A stretch of DNA of 64,000 nucleotides from Ignavibacteria bacterium. Its GTDB lineage: Bacteria > Bacteroidota > Ignavibacteria > Kapaibacteriales > Kapaibacteriaceae. The position numbers were made by a program, and so were the translations under genes. A model generated the notes under the pieces. That model did not search any database and was not told where the DNA came from. It saw only the letters and a program-made list of their open reading frames with translations. Numbering within the stretch: the stretch's first letter is position 1; the number at the start of each line of letters is the position of its first letter. Below are positions 36,658-46,043 of this stretch, one piece after another. The stretch spans positions 1 through 64,000 of the forward strand of contig JACPPD010000011.1 in the NCBI GenBank assembly GCA_016191145.1, in the 5' to 3' direction.

Positions 36658-37317
36658 TCACGTCTTTGCCGACACCATCTTCTGATGGTCCCTTAGAAAG
36701 GCTGCGAGGCCGGCGTCTGTTAGCGGGTGTTTCATTGCCTGCATAAGCACGTTATACGGTGTTGTGGCAATATGTGCGCCAGCCTTGGCAACCGCCAGCA
36801 AATGCATCGGGTGACGAATTGAAGCAGCAATGATCAGCGCTTCCAGACCATGAACGTCCCATATTTCGCACGTCTCCTCAATAGCCTTTACACCGTCGGT
36901 TGTAATATCGTCGAGCCGGCCTATGAACAGGCTCACATACGTTGCACCGGCATTTGCTGCAATAAGTGCCTGCAACGGAGTGAACATGAGCGTCACGTTC
37001 GTGGGTATTCCATTATTTGCAAGCTCTCTAACTGCAGACAATCCTTCCGGGATAAATGGGATTTTGATGGTTGCCTCAGGAAACCATTCCAGAATCTCGT
37101 TTGCTTCTCTAAGCATGCCGGAAGTGTCTGTGCTTACAACTTCAACGCTAACATGACCGCCAACGGTACGATGAATATCGAGGATCAATGCCCTGATGTC
37201 GAGCGAAGGGTCTTCCCTGGCTAACAGCGTTGGGTTTGTTGTAACGCCGCTGATAAAACCTAACGATGCAGCGTGCTTTATGTCTTTGAGATTTGCACTG
37301 TCGACGTATAATTCCAT
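36658..37317 (-). CDS. fructose-6-phosphate aldolase/transaldolase (TalC/FSA type)
   Basis: 219 aa, the short transaldolase subfamily. MELYVDSANLKDI, GVTTNPTLLA, the Schiff-base Lys in ATIKIPFIPEGL (about residue 84), YVSLFIGRLDD and the C-terminal ATTPYNVLMQAMKHPLTDAGL all match. Whether it acts as transaldolase or fructose-6-phosphate aldolase cannot be told; many Bacteroidota-type members are transaldolases. GGAG lies upstream of the ATG on the minus strand. TetR follows with 1 nt spacing. Confidence 0.92.
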   Translation of the reverse strand: MELYVDSANLKDIKHAASLGFISGVTTNPTLLAREDPSLDIRALILDIHRTVGGHVSVEVVSTDTSGMLREANEILEWFPEATIKIPFIPEGLSAVRELANNGIPTNVTLMFTPLQALIAANAGATYVSLFIGRLDDITTDGVKAIEETCEIWDVHGLEALIIAASIRHPMHLLAVAKAGAHIATTPYNVLMQAMKHPLTDAGLAAFLRDHQKMVSAKT

Positions 37318-37342
37318 CTAAAAACTCCAATGTCAATTAAAT

Positions 37343-38107
37343 TCAATCCCGACCCAGCAACTTAATAGCCGGAAGCTCAGGAAGTACCTGATAATAGTAA
37401 AACAAACGGAGAACTGAATCCAAACCTTGTTCAACTTCATCCGACCATTGATAATTGATTTGTCCCTCGCGTGCCAAATATTCTGTTTCTCCATTCAATG
37501 ACTCATGAACCATAACATTTGTGAGAGTATCCGATGCCATTGCCCTTACGTTCGCCGCTATGTTTCCAATTTCAGCATCTGTCCGGTAAACCCACAGTCC
37601 AACTGGCAAGGGTAACTCTATCATATCGAACCATTCCTCACCGATGTCGAGGGCAATTTGAGATGGAAAAGAATTACCCACCAGGGGGTATTCTTCAATC
37701 AGGCAATCAACCGTTGAGAAGTCGGCGGCAAGCACAACAGGATTGTCGGCCACTTCATATTTCTCCCTCATCAGCAATGAACCTATGACCGGTAAAAACT
37801 CCTTCGGCGTTCGCGACCCAATAGTATCGATTTCTTGGGCATTCTCACTAAACATTATTCCGGCAACTGCCGTGTAGTCAATAAGAGAAATGCATGGTTC
37901 GGAAATTATGCGATAATCAACCTTGCCAACGCCCCTTCCATATCCAAGAGGAGATATCAGCGCCAAGTCTACATGGTTGTTCAGCAGCAACGAGGCGCAA
38001 TCTTCGCCTGAAGCGCGATGCACCCGCCAACCCATCTGCTCGCAGACAACATCAACGTTTTGCAAAAGGGGCTTATACAGCAGATTTTGGGGTATGGCGA
38101 TTCTCAC
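37343..38107 (-). CDS. MqnA-like chorismate dehydratase (menaquinone, futalosine pathway)
   Basis: 254 aa, periplasmic-binding-protein fold without signal peptide. Features fitting MqnA are the N-terminal RIAIPQNLLYKPL, VDLALISPLGYGRG, the ISEPCIS strand, LFS-like IMFSENAQ, TPKEF and IALDIGEEWFDMIELPLPVGLW. MqnA dehydrates chorismate to 3-enolpyruvylbenzoate. The first motif differs from the usual SYLN and the sequence is divergent, so a related MqnA/MqnD-type enzyme or uncharacterised paralogue is possible. Other mqn genes are not in the window. Confidence 0.65.
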   Translation of the reverse strand: MRIAIPQNLLYKPLLQNVDVVCEQMGWRVHRASGEDCASLLLNNHVDLALISPLGYGRGVGKVDYRIISEPCISLIDYTAVAGIMFSENAQEIDTIGSRTPKEFLPVIGSLLMREKYEVADNPVVLAADFSTVDCLIEEYPLVGNSFPSQIALDIGEEWFDMIELPLPVGLWVYRTDAEIGNIAANVRAMASDTLTNVMVHESLNGETEYLAREGQINYQWSDEVEQGLDSVLRLFYYYQVLPELPAIKLLGRD

Positions 38108-38151
38108 GAGTGTAAAATAACATGCTCACGACGTGTGTATCGTTTACGTCG

Positions 38152-38685
38152 TCATGATGTGCAAATCGTTGCAGCCTGATACATGATGATTCCTGCAGCC
38201 ACAGCAACATTGAGTGAATGCTTAACACCATGCATGCTTATCTCGAAAGCACCATCGCATTCGGCCATTATATCGTCTGTGACTCCCGAGAGTTCATTTC
38301 CCAACACAAAAACGGCCGGAAAATCCTGCTGACTCAATGATGGTATTCCGCGAGATTCGTGTGCAACTTCTACGGCATAGATCTTCCATCCATTTTGCCG
38401 CATTTCGCCTATCGCTTCAAGAGTTGAACGGTAATACTTCCATGGGACCGATGCTTCTGCATCGAGCGCCGTCTTGGAAATTTCTTTGCGTGGCGGCGAG
38501 GGTGTGAAGCCCGTAAGGATCAGCATGTTTGCACGAAACGCGTCTGCAGTTCGAAATATGCTGCCCACATTGTAAAGACTCCGCACATCCTGAAGAATAA
38601 TGGCAAATGGAAATCTTTCGGCAGCCCTGATGGAATCCAACGTCATCCGCCGGGAGGTAAGCTCTTCAAAGGTAAGTTTCCTCAC
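38152..38685 (-). CDS. SpoU/TrmH-family RNA 2'-O-methyltransferase
   Basis: 177 aa, a bare SPOUT domain. Motif 1 ILQDVRSLYNVGSIFRTADAF, motif 2 FVLGNELSGV and motif 3 ISMHGVKHSLNVAVAAGIIMY form the trefoil-knot SAM site. Lacking N- or C-terminal extensions, it resembles small TrmL/TrmH-like enzymes; target tRNA or rRNA position unknown. It is divergent from the metallophosphoesterase gene with 27 nt between. Confidence 0.9.
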   Translation of the reverse strand: MRKLTFEELTSRRMTLDSIRAAERFPFAIILQDVRSLYNVGSIFRTADAFRANMLILTGFTPSPPRKEISKTALDAEASVPWKYYRSTLEAIGEMRQNGWKIYAVEVAHESRGIPSLSQQDFPAVFVLGNELSGVTDDIMAECDGAFEISMHGVKHSLNVAVAAGIIMYQAATICTS

Positions 38686-38712
38686 AGCACGAATATCGTA
38701 CTTTGCCGCACC

Positions 38713-39624
38713 ATGAACAGACGCTCTATCGTTTCTTCCTTGTTAGCGCTGCCCTTCGTCCGATTCAGGTTGATGAAAGGGGGCGAACCACGCAGCAAGG
38801 TTTATCGAATTTTTATCATTGGCGATTGGGGAACTGGTGGCAAGTTGCAGAAGAGGGTTGCCAATGGTATGGACGCAGTTGCATCAAGGCTGGGAGCGCC
38901 CCTGACCATCATCAGCACTGGCGATAACATTTACCCCGATGGAGTAAGCAGTGCATCGGACATCCAGTGGAAGACAAAGTTTGAAGATGTTTACAATGGA
39001 AAACACCTGAGGCAAATTCCCTGGGTAGCTGTTCTTGGTAACCATGACTACCGAAAAAGCATCATGGCTCAGGTTGAGTATGGCAGAATTAATTCCCGCT
39101 GGATAATGCCATCAACGTACTTTTCTCATCGGCTGGAGGCAGATAACGAAACTACCTTGTCTGTAATTTGTTTAGACACACAGCAAATCCTTCAACAATC
39201 CGAAGGGTGGCAAAAGCAAATCGATTGGCTGGATGCTGAACTCAATAATCACGTTAGTTCAGATTTGATAATTGCCGTGGGACATCATCCGATTCGATCG
39301 TATGGCTATTATGGCGATCAGGCAGGATTAGTGAAGTTTGTGAAGCCAGTATTGGACAAGAATCGTGTTCACATTTATGCGTGCGGGCACGACCACGATT
39401 TGCAGGTGATTAAGAATCCGGCTGATGAGTTCTATTGCATCGTTTCTGGCGGCGGCGGTGGCTTCCGGAAAACAACTAAGGGACAGCATACGTTGGCAAA
39501 CGCAACAAACGGTGGATTTGTACAGCTAGTGCTCCACAACGCAACAGCAGAAGCTCTAATTATGAATCCCGATGGTGAAACGCTCTACCAGGTTGATCTG
39601 AAGGAAACAGCGCGGAAGAAATGA
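38713..39624 (+). CDS. metallophosphoesterase (tartrate-resistant/purple acid phosphatase-like), possibly Tat-exported
   Basis: 303 aa. N-terminus NRRSIVSSLLALPF resembles a short twin-arginine or Sec signal. Metal-site motifs are IGDWGTGG, STGDNIYPDG, VLGNHDYRK, VGHHPIRSYGYYG and YACGHDHDLQ, the order of tartrate-resistant acid phosphatases; a GGGGGF loop follows. The gene's last 4 nt overlap the start of the IgGFc-binding protein (ATGA), indicating coupling and a probable functional link. Confidence 0.88.
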   Translation: MNRRSIVSSLLALPFVRFRLMKGGEPRSKVYRIFIIGDWGTGGKLQKRVANGMDAVASRLGAPLTIISTGDNIYPDGVSSASDIQWKTKFEDVYNGKHLRQIPWVAVLGNHDYRKSIMAQVEYGRINSRWIMPSTYFSHRLEADNETTLSVICLDTQQILQQSEGWQKQIDWLDAELNNHVSSDLIIAVGHHPIRSYGYYGDQAGLVKFVKPVLDKNRVHIYACGHDHDLQVIKNPADEFYCIVSGGGGGFRKTTKGQHTLANATNGGFVQLVLHNATAEALIMNPDGETLYQVDLKETARKK

Positions 39625-42614
39625 AGACCATAGCCATAATATTCTTTATTATCTTATTGTCGGCAGATGGTATTTGTCAGACATTCCCCGATAGTAAGGG
39701 GCGCGATTTCTGGTTTACGTTTATACCGAATATTCATACCGACGGTGTGGAAATTCCGTCGACGCCAACTGCGATACTTGAGCATCAATTGTATATCTAC
39801 ATCAGCAGTGAGACGCCAACAAAAGGAACAATTACTCTTACTGATTCTACCGGAACCGATTCAGTTGTAAACTTTAGTATTACGGATCCGACGCAGGTGT
39901 ATTCGTTTCAGACCTTTTTTCTGCCGTATGAGCTTCGCGGTTTCAATTATGGACTCAACATTCAGCTCGATTCCGGCCAGCAGCTTGAACGGCCGATGAA
40001 AATCTCGGCACATATTGAAGCCGACAACGACGTTACCGTATATGCGCTCAATCAGGCTTGGTATACAAGCGACGCGTTTTTAGTGCTGCCCACAGATGCA
40101 CTTGGAACGGACTACGCAGTAATGTCGTACACATCGGACTTTAGTTTTTCAGGTTTCAGGGTATCGTCATCCTCGACTCCCTCGCAGTTTGCAGTTGTTG
40201 CTACTGAGGATAGTACTGTTATTGAAATAAAGCCTACAGCCGACATATTCAATGCTCAAAAAGGTGACCTGGTTTCCGTACTTCTCAATAAGGGAGAGAG
40301 CTATCTCGTTCAGGTTTATCCTCGAGGATTCAGTGACATAGACCTAACAGGGACAATTATCTCTGCCACACGTCCCATTGCAGTTTTCTCCGGCCACCAG
40401 CGCGCAGTTGTTCCCATTCAGAACGCTCCTGAGCTGGGATCGAGAGATTGTTTGGTTGAACAAATGACGCCGATCAGCACGTGGGGGCGTCGGGCGTTTG
40501 TTACTCAACTGGCCCGATCTGCAAATGAATTGGATATTGGATCGAATTTGTTTAGAGTATTGGCGGCATTCGATTCTACGGTTGTTTACGTAGACGGCGT
40601 ACAGGTTGCAACTATCAATGCTCAGGAGTTTTATGAAGGCAGAATTACTGGCGCCGTCGAAGTAGTGACGTCGATGCCCACATTAGTTGCAATGTTTAAG
40701 AAAACATCGGGCTCGGGAAGTGGAAATGCTACAAGAATCGGCGATCCGTTTATGATGGTTGTCCCGCCCGCTGAGCAGTTTATGGACAGGTATCGGTTCA
40801 TAAGCATTCAGGCTTTCGATTACGAGTCTTTCAATAACAACCCTCCGGTGGTGATCGGCAATGTATATGTTGAGCAGTACCTGAATGTTGTTATACAAAC
40901 CGACAAAGCATCGACTGTAGTGATTGACGGTGTGCCAGTTAACCAAACCCTTTTTAATAGAATAGGTGCATCAGAGTTTTCGTGGGCACAAATCAGCATG
41001 GCCGACGGTGTTCATGAAATCAGCGCCGATACAACCTTCGGAATTTATTTGTATGGGTATGGAGAGGCTAATTCTTACGGATACACAGGAGGAATGGCAT
41101 ATCAGCCTTACGACGTTGCCCCGCCATCAATTACAGGTATCGAAGCATGCGGATTGTTTACGGGAAGAGTTACCGATTCCATTCTGGGCGACAGTAGGCT
41201 GAGGTATGTTGTGCCAGTATCTGGTTCGGCCATTAACGTCGATTTCAAATTAGAACGTTTTTCCCCGCCGCAGGCAGGAGTGAATTTCACATTGGTGTTA
41301 TTCAACCCCTTCCTGGACGGGAGCATTGAATTGGAAGCAAGCGACAATCTCCGGCAGATTACGAAAACATTCATCAATGTTCCTGGTTTCACCGTCGGCT
41401 TAAAGGACCGTTTCGGCGCGCAACAACCGTTACAGCAGCAACGCGTTATACCTGCAAACCGTATGCGCTGCGATTCATTTACCGTTGAAAACTATGGCAA
41501 GTTCAGGCACACAATTACATCGTTGCGTACTACTGGCGGCGCTCAGATTAGCAATGTTGCTTTGCCAATGAGTCTGGCTCCCGGTGAATCTGTAGATATT
41601 TCTGTATGCTGGACAATTCCGTTTGAAGGAGTTGTCTTCGACACAATAATCATTGGAGATTCATGCACAGAACGCAGATTGGTTGCTTATGAAATCGAAT
41701 CTAAAGCCGACAAAGAGAGGCCCGATTTAACATCTATCCAGGATTCGTGCGCAGTTGTTATCAATGTTGATATTACAGAAGAGCGATCATCTGATTTCGG
41801 TCTTCGATCTGTGCGTATTCTGGATAGCATCCAGGTAAATTGCACAATACGCACTATAGGCGAGAGTATACAGCGAGCAAGCTTTGTAGTAACCGTTACC
41901 GATCCTTTCAATGATGCGATTTATGGCTTCGAGGCTATTGATTCAGCCGACAATATCACATTTTTTATAGATACAATTCCGGGCTTTACACTATCTATCA
42001 ACGGCAGTACAAGCCCCTTTACATCGTACACGTTTTCCCCAGTCGACATTGGCGAAACCAGATGCGACACAATTGTTATTGTGAACTATGGGTTGGCCGC
42101 AAAAACTTTGAAGGCCCCGTACATGAGGAAGAATATTCTATTTTCATTTCCTCCAGATCAGTTTGAAATAACCATAGAGCCATCTGAAACGGCATCGCTT
42201 GTTGTTTGCTACGAACCTTCACTGGTGAGCGAAGTACAGGATACCGATACAATTGTCTTGACGCATGGCTGCAATGCGAAAGAGATTGAGTTATTGGGTA
42301 GTGGAGCCCCATCATATTATTCGGGAATTACGCGGTGCCAGGTTCCTCTTGATGTAGTTGTTGAGAAAACCAACAGATTTGTTGTGTATCCCATGCCGGC
42401 ACGAGCAGAGGTGACCGTACTGCTTAAATCAGAGACTTCCAGACTGACTGTGAAACTCGTTGATGCTTCGGGAATCGAAGTGTTAGTGAGACAGTACTCC
42501 GGAACACCTTCCAAGGCCTTGCTTATTGATATTAGAGGTGTTGTACCAGGTATTTACGGAATCGTTCTCATTCACGATTCCGGAATTGATACAGGAATTA
42601 TAGCCGTTGATTAA
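39621..42614 (+). CDS. IgGFc-binding domain protein with Ig-like repeats and T9SS-like C-terminus
   Basis: 997 aa. Signal peptide (IIFFIILLSADGICQ), then an IgGFc-binding-type domain (about 25-480: GRDFWFTFIPN, VTVYALNQAWYTSDAFLVLP, FAVVATEDSTVIEIKP, IAVFSGHQRAVVP, CLVEQMTPISTWG, DPFMMVVPPAEQFMDRY), then a chain of Cys-containing Ig/ASH-like domains (about 500-900). The C-terminal stretch FVVYPMPARAEVTVLL...GVVPGIYGIVLIH is a T9SS sorting domain with PMPA in place of PNPA. Paralogue of the 792-aa protein at 29949, whose C-terminus is instead barrel-like. Confidence 0.87.
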   Translation: MKTIAIIFFIILLSADGICQTFPDSKGRDFWFTFIPNIHTDGVEIPSTPTAILEHQLYIYISSETPTKGTITLTDSTGTDSVVNFSITDPTQVYSFQTFFLPYELRGFNYGLNIQLDSGQQLERPMKISAHIEADNDVTVYALNQAWYTSDAFLVLPTDALGTDYAVMSYTSDFSFSGFRVSSSSTPSQFAVVATEDSTVIEIKPTADIFNAQKGDLVSVLLNKGESYLVQVYPRGFSDIDLTGTIISATRPIAVFSGHQRAVVPIQNAPELGSRDCLVEQMTPISTWGRRAFVTQLARSANELDIGSNLFRVLAAFDSTVVYVDGVQVATINAQEFYEGRITGAVEVVTSMPTLVAMFKKTSGSGSGNATRIGDPFMMVVPPAEQFMDRYRFISIQAFDYESFNNNPPVVIGNVYVEQYLNVVIQTDKASTVVIDGVPVNQTLFNRIGASEFSWAQISMADGVHEISADTTFGIYLYGYGEANSYGYTGGMAYQPYDVAPPSITGIEACGLFTGRVTDSILGDSRLRYVVPVSGSAINVDFKLERFSPPQAGVNFTLVLFNPFLDGSIELEASDNLRQITKTFINVPGFTVGLKDRFGAQQPLQQQRVIPANRMRCDSFTVENYGKFRHTITSLRTTGGAQISNVALPMSLAPGESVDISVCWTIPFEGVVFDTIIIGDSCTERRLVAYEIESKADKERPDLTSIQDSCAVVINVDITEERSSDFGLRSVRILDSIQVNCTIRTIGESIQRASFVVTVTDPFNDAIYGFEAIDSADNITFFIDTIPGFTLSINGSTSPFTSYTFSPVDIGETRCDTIVIVNYGLAAKTLKAPYMRKNILFSFPPDQFEITIEPSETASLVVCYEPSLVSEVQDTDTIVLTHGCNAKEIELLGSGAPSYYSGITRCQVPLDVVVEKTNRFVVYPMPARAEVTVLLKSETSRLTVKLVDASGIEVLVRQYSGTPSKALLIDIRGVVPGIYGIVLIHDSGIDTGIIAVD

Positions 42615-42675
42615 TTGAAGTTCATTCGACACTTGAGCCTGTTCGGAATCGTCCTGATTCAACAATCACATTTTG

Positions 42676-42683
42676 TACTTTTG
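42676..42683 (+). promoter_or_regulatory. candidate -7 element (TACTTTTG) upstream of S41 protease gene
   Basis: TACTTTTG fits the Bacteroidota -7 consensus TAnnTTTG and lies 26 nt before the ATG in a 95-nt gap after the preceding stop. No clear -33 TTTG at the expected distance was found, so support is weak. Confidence 0.3.
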
Positions 42684-42709
42684 CCCTTCTTTTTCAATAA
42701 CAAGCCATC

Positions 42710-44332
42710 ATGAGTTTATCCAAAGGTCGAATTGCCGCCATTGTTCTTGTTGCCATTGTTACGGGCGTTTGGTTGGGGATGTACGTTCAGCCGGCAGTAG
42801 GCGGGGATAATGTATACGAACAGGTTAAGAAGTTCAGTGACGTTTTGGCGATGGCCGTGAAAACTTATGTCGACGACGTCGACACACAAAAACTCACCGA
42901 AGCTGCCATTCGAGGCATGTTGGATGAACTCGATCCGCACTCTGTTTACATTCCTGCCAAGGATATGGAACGCGTCGAGGAGGAATTCAAGGGATCGTTC
43001 GAGGGCATCGGCATCGAATTCGATATTATTAGCGATACCATCACCATTGTAAGCCCTATCACCGGAGGACCGAGCGAAGCGCTTGGAATACTTGCAGGGG
43101 ATAAGATTGTTCGTATTAACGATACCAGCTCAGTTGGGATGTCGCGCTCCGATGTTCCCAAGAAACTACGCGGCCAAAAAGGTACGGTGGTTAAAATTCA
43201 TATCAAGCGTAGCGGCGAAAAGGAATTGTTAGCATTTGAAATTACGCGCGACAAGATTCCGCTGAATTCTGTTGATGCATATTTCATCATTGACGGTACG
43301 GACATCGGCTACATAACTGCGAACAGATTCAGCTCGACTACTCACGACGAAATTGTTTCGGCTGCACGTACTCTTCGATCCCTTGGCATGAAGAAGTTGC
43401 TGCTCGACCTGCGCAGCAATCCGGGCGGATACTTAGATCAGGCATATCGCATCGCAGATGAATTCATTGCCGACGGCCACAAGATTGTGTACACAAAGGG
43501 ACGCGTGTCCGAATTCGATGAAGATCTTTGGTCTACTCCGTCAGGTGAACTCGAAGACATACCGCTTGTTGTGCTCATCAACGGTGGATCGGCGTCGGCA
43601 AGCGAAATTGTTTCGGGCGCCATACAGGACCTCGATCGCGGAATTGTTGTTGGAGAAACCTCCTTTGGAAAGGGGCTTGTACAGCGTCAGTATCCGCTCA
43701 GTGACGGCTCGGCTTACCGGCTGACTATCTCAAAATATTACACTCCATCAGGCAGGCTAATCCAACGGCCATACGACGATAAGAGCAAGTATTACCGCGG
43801 CGAAGGTCGAGTGGAAGGTGAAGATGGCGAGAATATCGAGCATGGTAAGGACGTTAAGGTAGACGACGTTTCAGGTAAACCAAAATTCAAGACGTCGGGC
43901 GGCCGTACTGTTTATGGTGGCGGTGGCATCACACCCGACTACATTGTAAAAGCCGATACAATCGGTATGCTCGCACGCAAGCTTCGAGCAAAAAATCTGT
44001 TTTGGAAAACAGCCGATCTCATCATGAAGGAACGCGGCCGTGAGTTGCGCCAAACGTATTCCGCAAGTATGCCGAAATACCTAAAGGACTTTTCGATCAC
44101 CGACTCCGATATTGCAAAACTTAAGCAGTTTGCTGCTCAAGATTCGATTGAATGGAAGCAGGATGAATACAAGATGGACGAGGACTTCCTCAAGACGGTA
44201 ATCAAGGCCTACATTGGAAGGTTTTTATACAACAACAACGGGTACACTGCTGTGATACTAACCATGGATAACCAAGCCAGGAAGGCCATGCAACTGTTTC
44301 CGGAAGCAAAGAAAATAGCAGGACTGAAATGA
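42710..44332 (+). CDS. carboxyl-terminal processing protease (S41)
   Basis: 540 aa with an N-terminal signal anchor (IAAIVLVAIVTGVWLGMYV), PDZ domain (about 100-185, SFEGIGIEF to IKRSGEK), and S41 catalytic core: nucleophile region NGGSASASEIVSG (Ser about 298) and general base Lys about 321 in SFGKGLVQ. Cleaves C-termini of envelope proteins in the periplasm. A charged Glu/Asp/Lys-rich insertion (about 360-390) and an extra C-terminal helical part (about 420-540) are seen. The stop overlaps the DUF3108 gene (ATGA). Confidence 0.93.
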   Translation: MSLSKGRIAAIVLVAIVTGVWLGMYVQPAVGGDNVYEQVKKFSDVLAMAVKTYVDDVDTQKLTEAAIRGMLDELDPHSVYIPAKDMERVEEEFKGSFEGIGIEFDIISDTITIVSPITGGPSEALGILAGDKIVRINDTSSVGMSRSDVPKKLRGQKGTVVKIHIKRSGEKELLAFEITRDKIPLNSVDAYFIIDGTDIGYITANRFSSTTHDEIVSAARTLRSLGMKKLLLDLRSNPGGYLDQAYRIADEFIADGHKIVYTKGRVSEFDEDLWSTPSGELEDIPLVVLINGGSASASEIVSGAIQDLDRGIVVGETSFGKGLVQRQYPLSDGSAYRLTISKYYTPSGRLIQRPYDDKSKYYRGEGRVEGEDGENIEHGKDVKVDDVSGKPKFKTSGGRTVYGGGGITPDYIVKADTIGMLARKLRAKNLFWKTADLIMKERGRELRQTYSASMPKYLKDFSITDSDIAKLKQFAAQDSIEWKQDEYKMDEDFLKTVIKAYIGRFLYNNNGYTAVILTMDNQARKAMQLFPEAKKIAGLK

Positions 44333-45120
44333 AGGCACCAGCGGTAGCTTGTTTTATTCTTGCATTATTCCTTACAAATCTTTTTGTTGCATCGGCGTCC
44401 GATGGACAGTTTTTATACCCTGGTGAAGAGTTGGTATATCGCGTATCGTACCTCAACATCACGCTCGGAACAATTAAGTGCGTTACAGAACCAGCCACAA
44501 CATACGATGGCAAGGCTAGTTCGAAAGTAAAAATTTATATCAATTCACACCCTAATATCCCTTTTATCTCGCTGCATGCCATATATGAAAGCTGGATGGA
44601 ACAAGATGCCAGGTACTCATATAAGTTTAATGCTAACACGATGGGCGACGATGATAAATGGTACTTCGATGAGTATTTATTCGACTACGACAAAAAGCTG
44701 GTGTCGATGGAGAAGTTCTATGATAAGAAGAAGATTCAGACCAAGTCGTATTCAATAAAGCGGAAATATAACGATGGCAGTTCACTATTGTTTGCCGCCC
44801 GTTCGTTTCTGTTTTCAAAGAAGAGCTACGTTCTGCCAACGGTAATAATGGATGATACAGTCAGCACTGTAATAAATTTTACCGGTGCAAAAGAGGAAGT
44901 TGAAATTGATGCGGTGGAGTATCCGGTAAAAACAGTTTCATTCATAGGGAATGCCAATTGGACGGGCATTTATGGACTGACGGGCAAATTCAGAGGATGG
45001 TTCTCCGATGACGAAGCAAGAGTTCCCATTAAAGCGGAAATGAGCGTGTACGTGGGCTCTGTTACCATAGAGCTTCAGTCTTGGAAACGTGGAACGTGGC
45101 AGCCTCCAAAAGCATCGTAA
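44329..45120 (+). CDS. DUF3108 domain protein, secreted
   Basis: 263 aa. Signal peptide (CFILALFLTNLFVASASDG), then YPGEELVYRVSYLNITLGTIKC, the standard opening of DUF3108, a beta-sandwich/barrel domain family of unknown function. Translationally coupled to the S41 protease (4-nt overlap) and overlapped at its 3' end by the BadF-type kinase gene. Such proteins often accompany envelope proteases; no catalytic residues are known. Confidence 0.85.
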   Translation: MKAPAVACFILALFLTNLFVASASDGQFLYPGEELVYRVSYLNITLGTIKCVTEPATTYDGKASSKVKIYINSHPNIPFISLHAIYESWMEQDARYSYKFNANTMGDDDKWYFDEYLFDYDKKLVSMEKFYDKKKIQTKSYSIKRKYNDGSSLLFAARSFLFSKKSYVLPTVIMDDTVSTVINFTGAKEEVEIDAVEYPVKTVSFIGNANWTGIYGLTGKFRGWFSDDEARVPIKAEMSVYVGSVTIELQSWKRGTWQPPKAS

Positions 45121-46037
45121 TCATCATCGATGGCGGCGGTACTAATACCACCGTTGCCGCTATCGACTCATCATCGGTTGTCGACCGAACCACACTTCCA
45201 ACATTTAAACCTATCGCTGGAAGTTTGAGGACCGACGAACTCTGTCGCTCACTAGGTTCATGGTTAGCTACAGCCCAAACGTCGGCGATAGAAATTAAAT
45301 GGATTTTGATTGGCATGGCAGGTATATGGTCTGCCGTGGAAAAACAACAATACCTGAATTCGTTTGCTGAATCGTGGGCTGAATACATTTCGCCGGATGT
45401 ACCGCGTGCTTCTGTGGTCAGTGATGTAGAGCTTGTTCACCTCGCCGCGCACGGTAGCTCGCCTGGAATTGTGTTGATTGCCGGCACCGGCTCGATATGC
45501 ATTGCACGCACGTATGATGGACGCATGCTCAGATGCGGAGGTTGGGGGCCACGCATCGATGATGCCGGTAGCGGTTTTTGGATGGGCAGGGAAGCTCTTA
45601 GAGCAGTTGCGCAAATGCTTGATGGTAGGGGGCTTTACACTACGCTGATACGTCCGGTTGCAGCATACCTACACGCCGATGCAGACAACCACGCAGCAGT
45701 GTCTGCTGCCCTAAGAAATGCCGCTATCGACCGATGCTCCAAACTTGCGCCGGCTGTGCTCTCGTTTGCCAGCGAAAACGACGTTGTAGCTCTGCAGATA
45801 AGGGAAGAAGCGGCCGATGAGCTTGCTCGCCTTGTGATTACATTGGTGAATGAATTGACTCGAGCGGACAGCGCTAATACTGACAGTTTGAAACTTGCAT
45901 TTGCAGGGTCACTATTTAAAGATATTGAGTTTCGAGAATCGGTATCGGTGAGAATAGTAAATGTATACGAGAATATTGTGATGAAGTTTGTAAACGATGT
46001 TGTATTAGAAGCAGCATCGGTACTCGAATCGCGCTAG
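45096..46037 (+). CDS. BadF/BadG/BcrA/BcrD ATPase-family N-acetylglucosamine kinase-like protein
   Basis: About 313 aa from GTG 45096; a TTG at 45081 is possible. The ASKHA ATPase fold shows phosphate-1 DGGGTNTTVAAID, phosphate-2-like VLIAGTGSICIAR, GGWGPRIDDAGSGFWMGREAL and a late adenosine-region LAFAGSLFKDI. Closest in pattern to N-acetylglucosamine kinases of the BadF family, which recycle cell-wall amino sugars. It overlaps the DUF3108 gene by 25 nt and converges on the LD-carboxypeptidase gene, whose substrate is also murein, which supports the sugar-kinase reading. Confidence 0.82.
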   Translation: MAASKSIVIIIDGGGTNTTVAAIDSSSVVDRTTLPTFKPIAGSLRTDELCRSLGSWLATAQTSAIEIKWILIGMAGIWSAVEKQQYLNSFAESWAEYISPDVPRASVVSDVELVHLAAHGSSPGIVLIAGTGSICIARTYDGRMLRCGGWGPRIDDAGSGFWMGREALRAVAQMLDGRGLYTTLIRPVAAYLHADADNHAAVSAALRNAAIDRCSKLAPAVLSFASENDVVALQIREEAADELARLVITLVNELTRADSANTDSLKLAFAGSLFKDIEFRESVSVRIVNVYENIVMKFVNDVVLEAASVLESR

Positions 46038-46043
46038 CCACTC

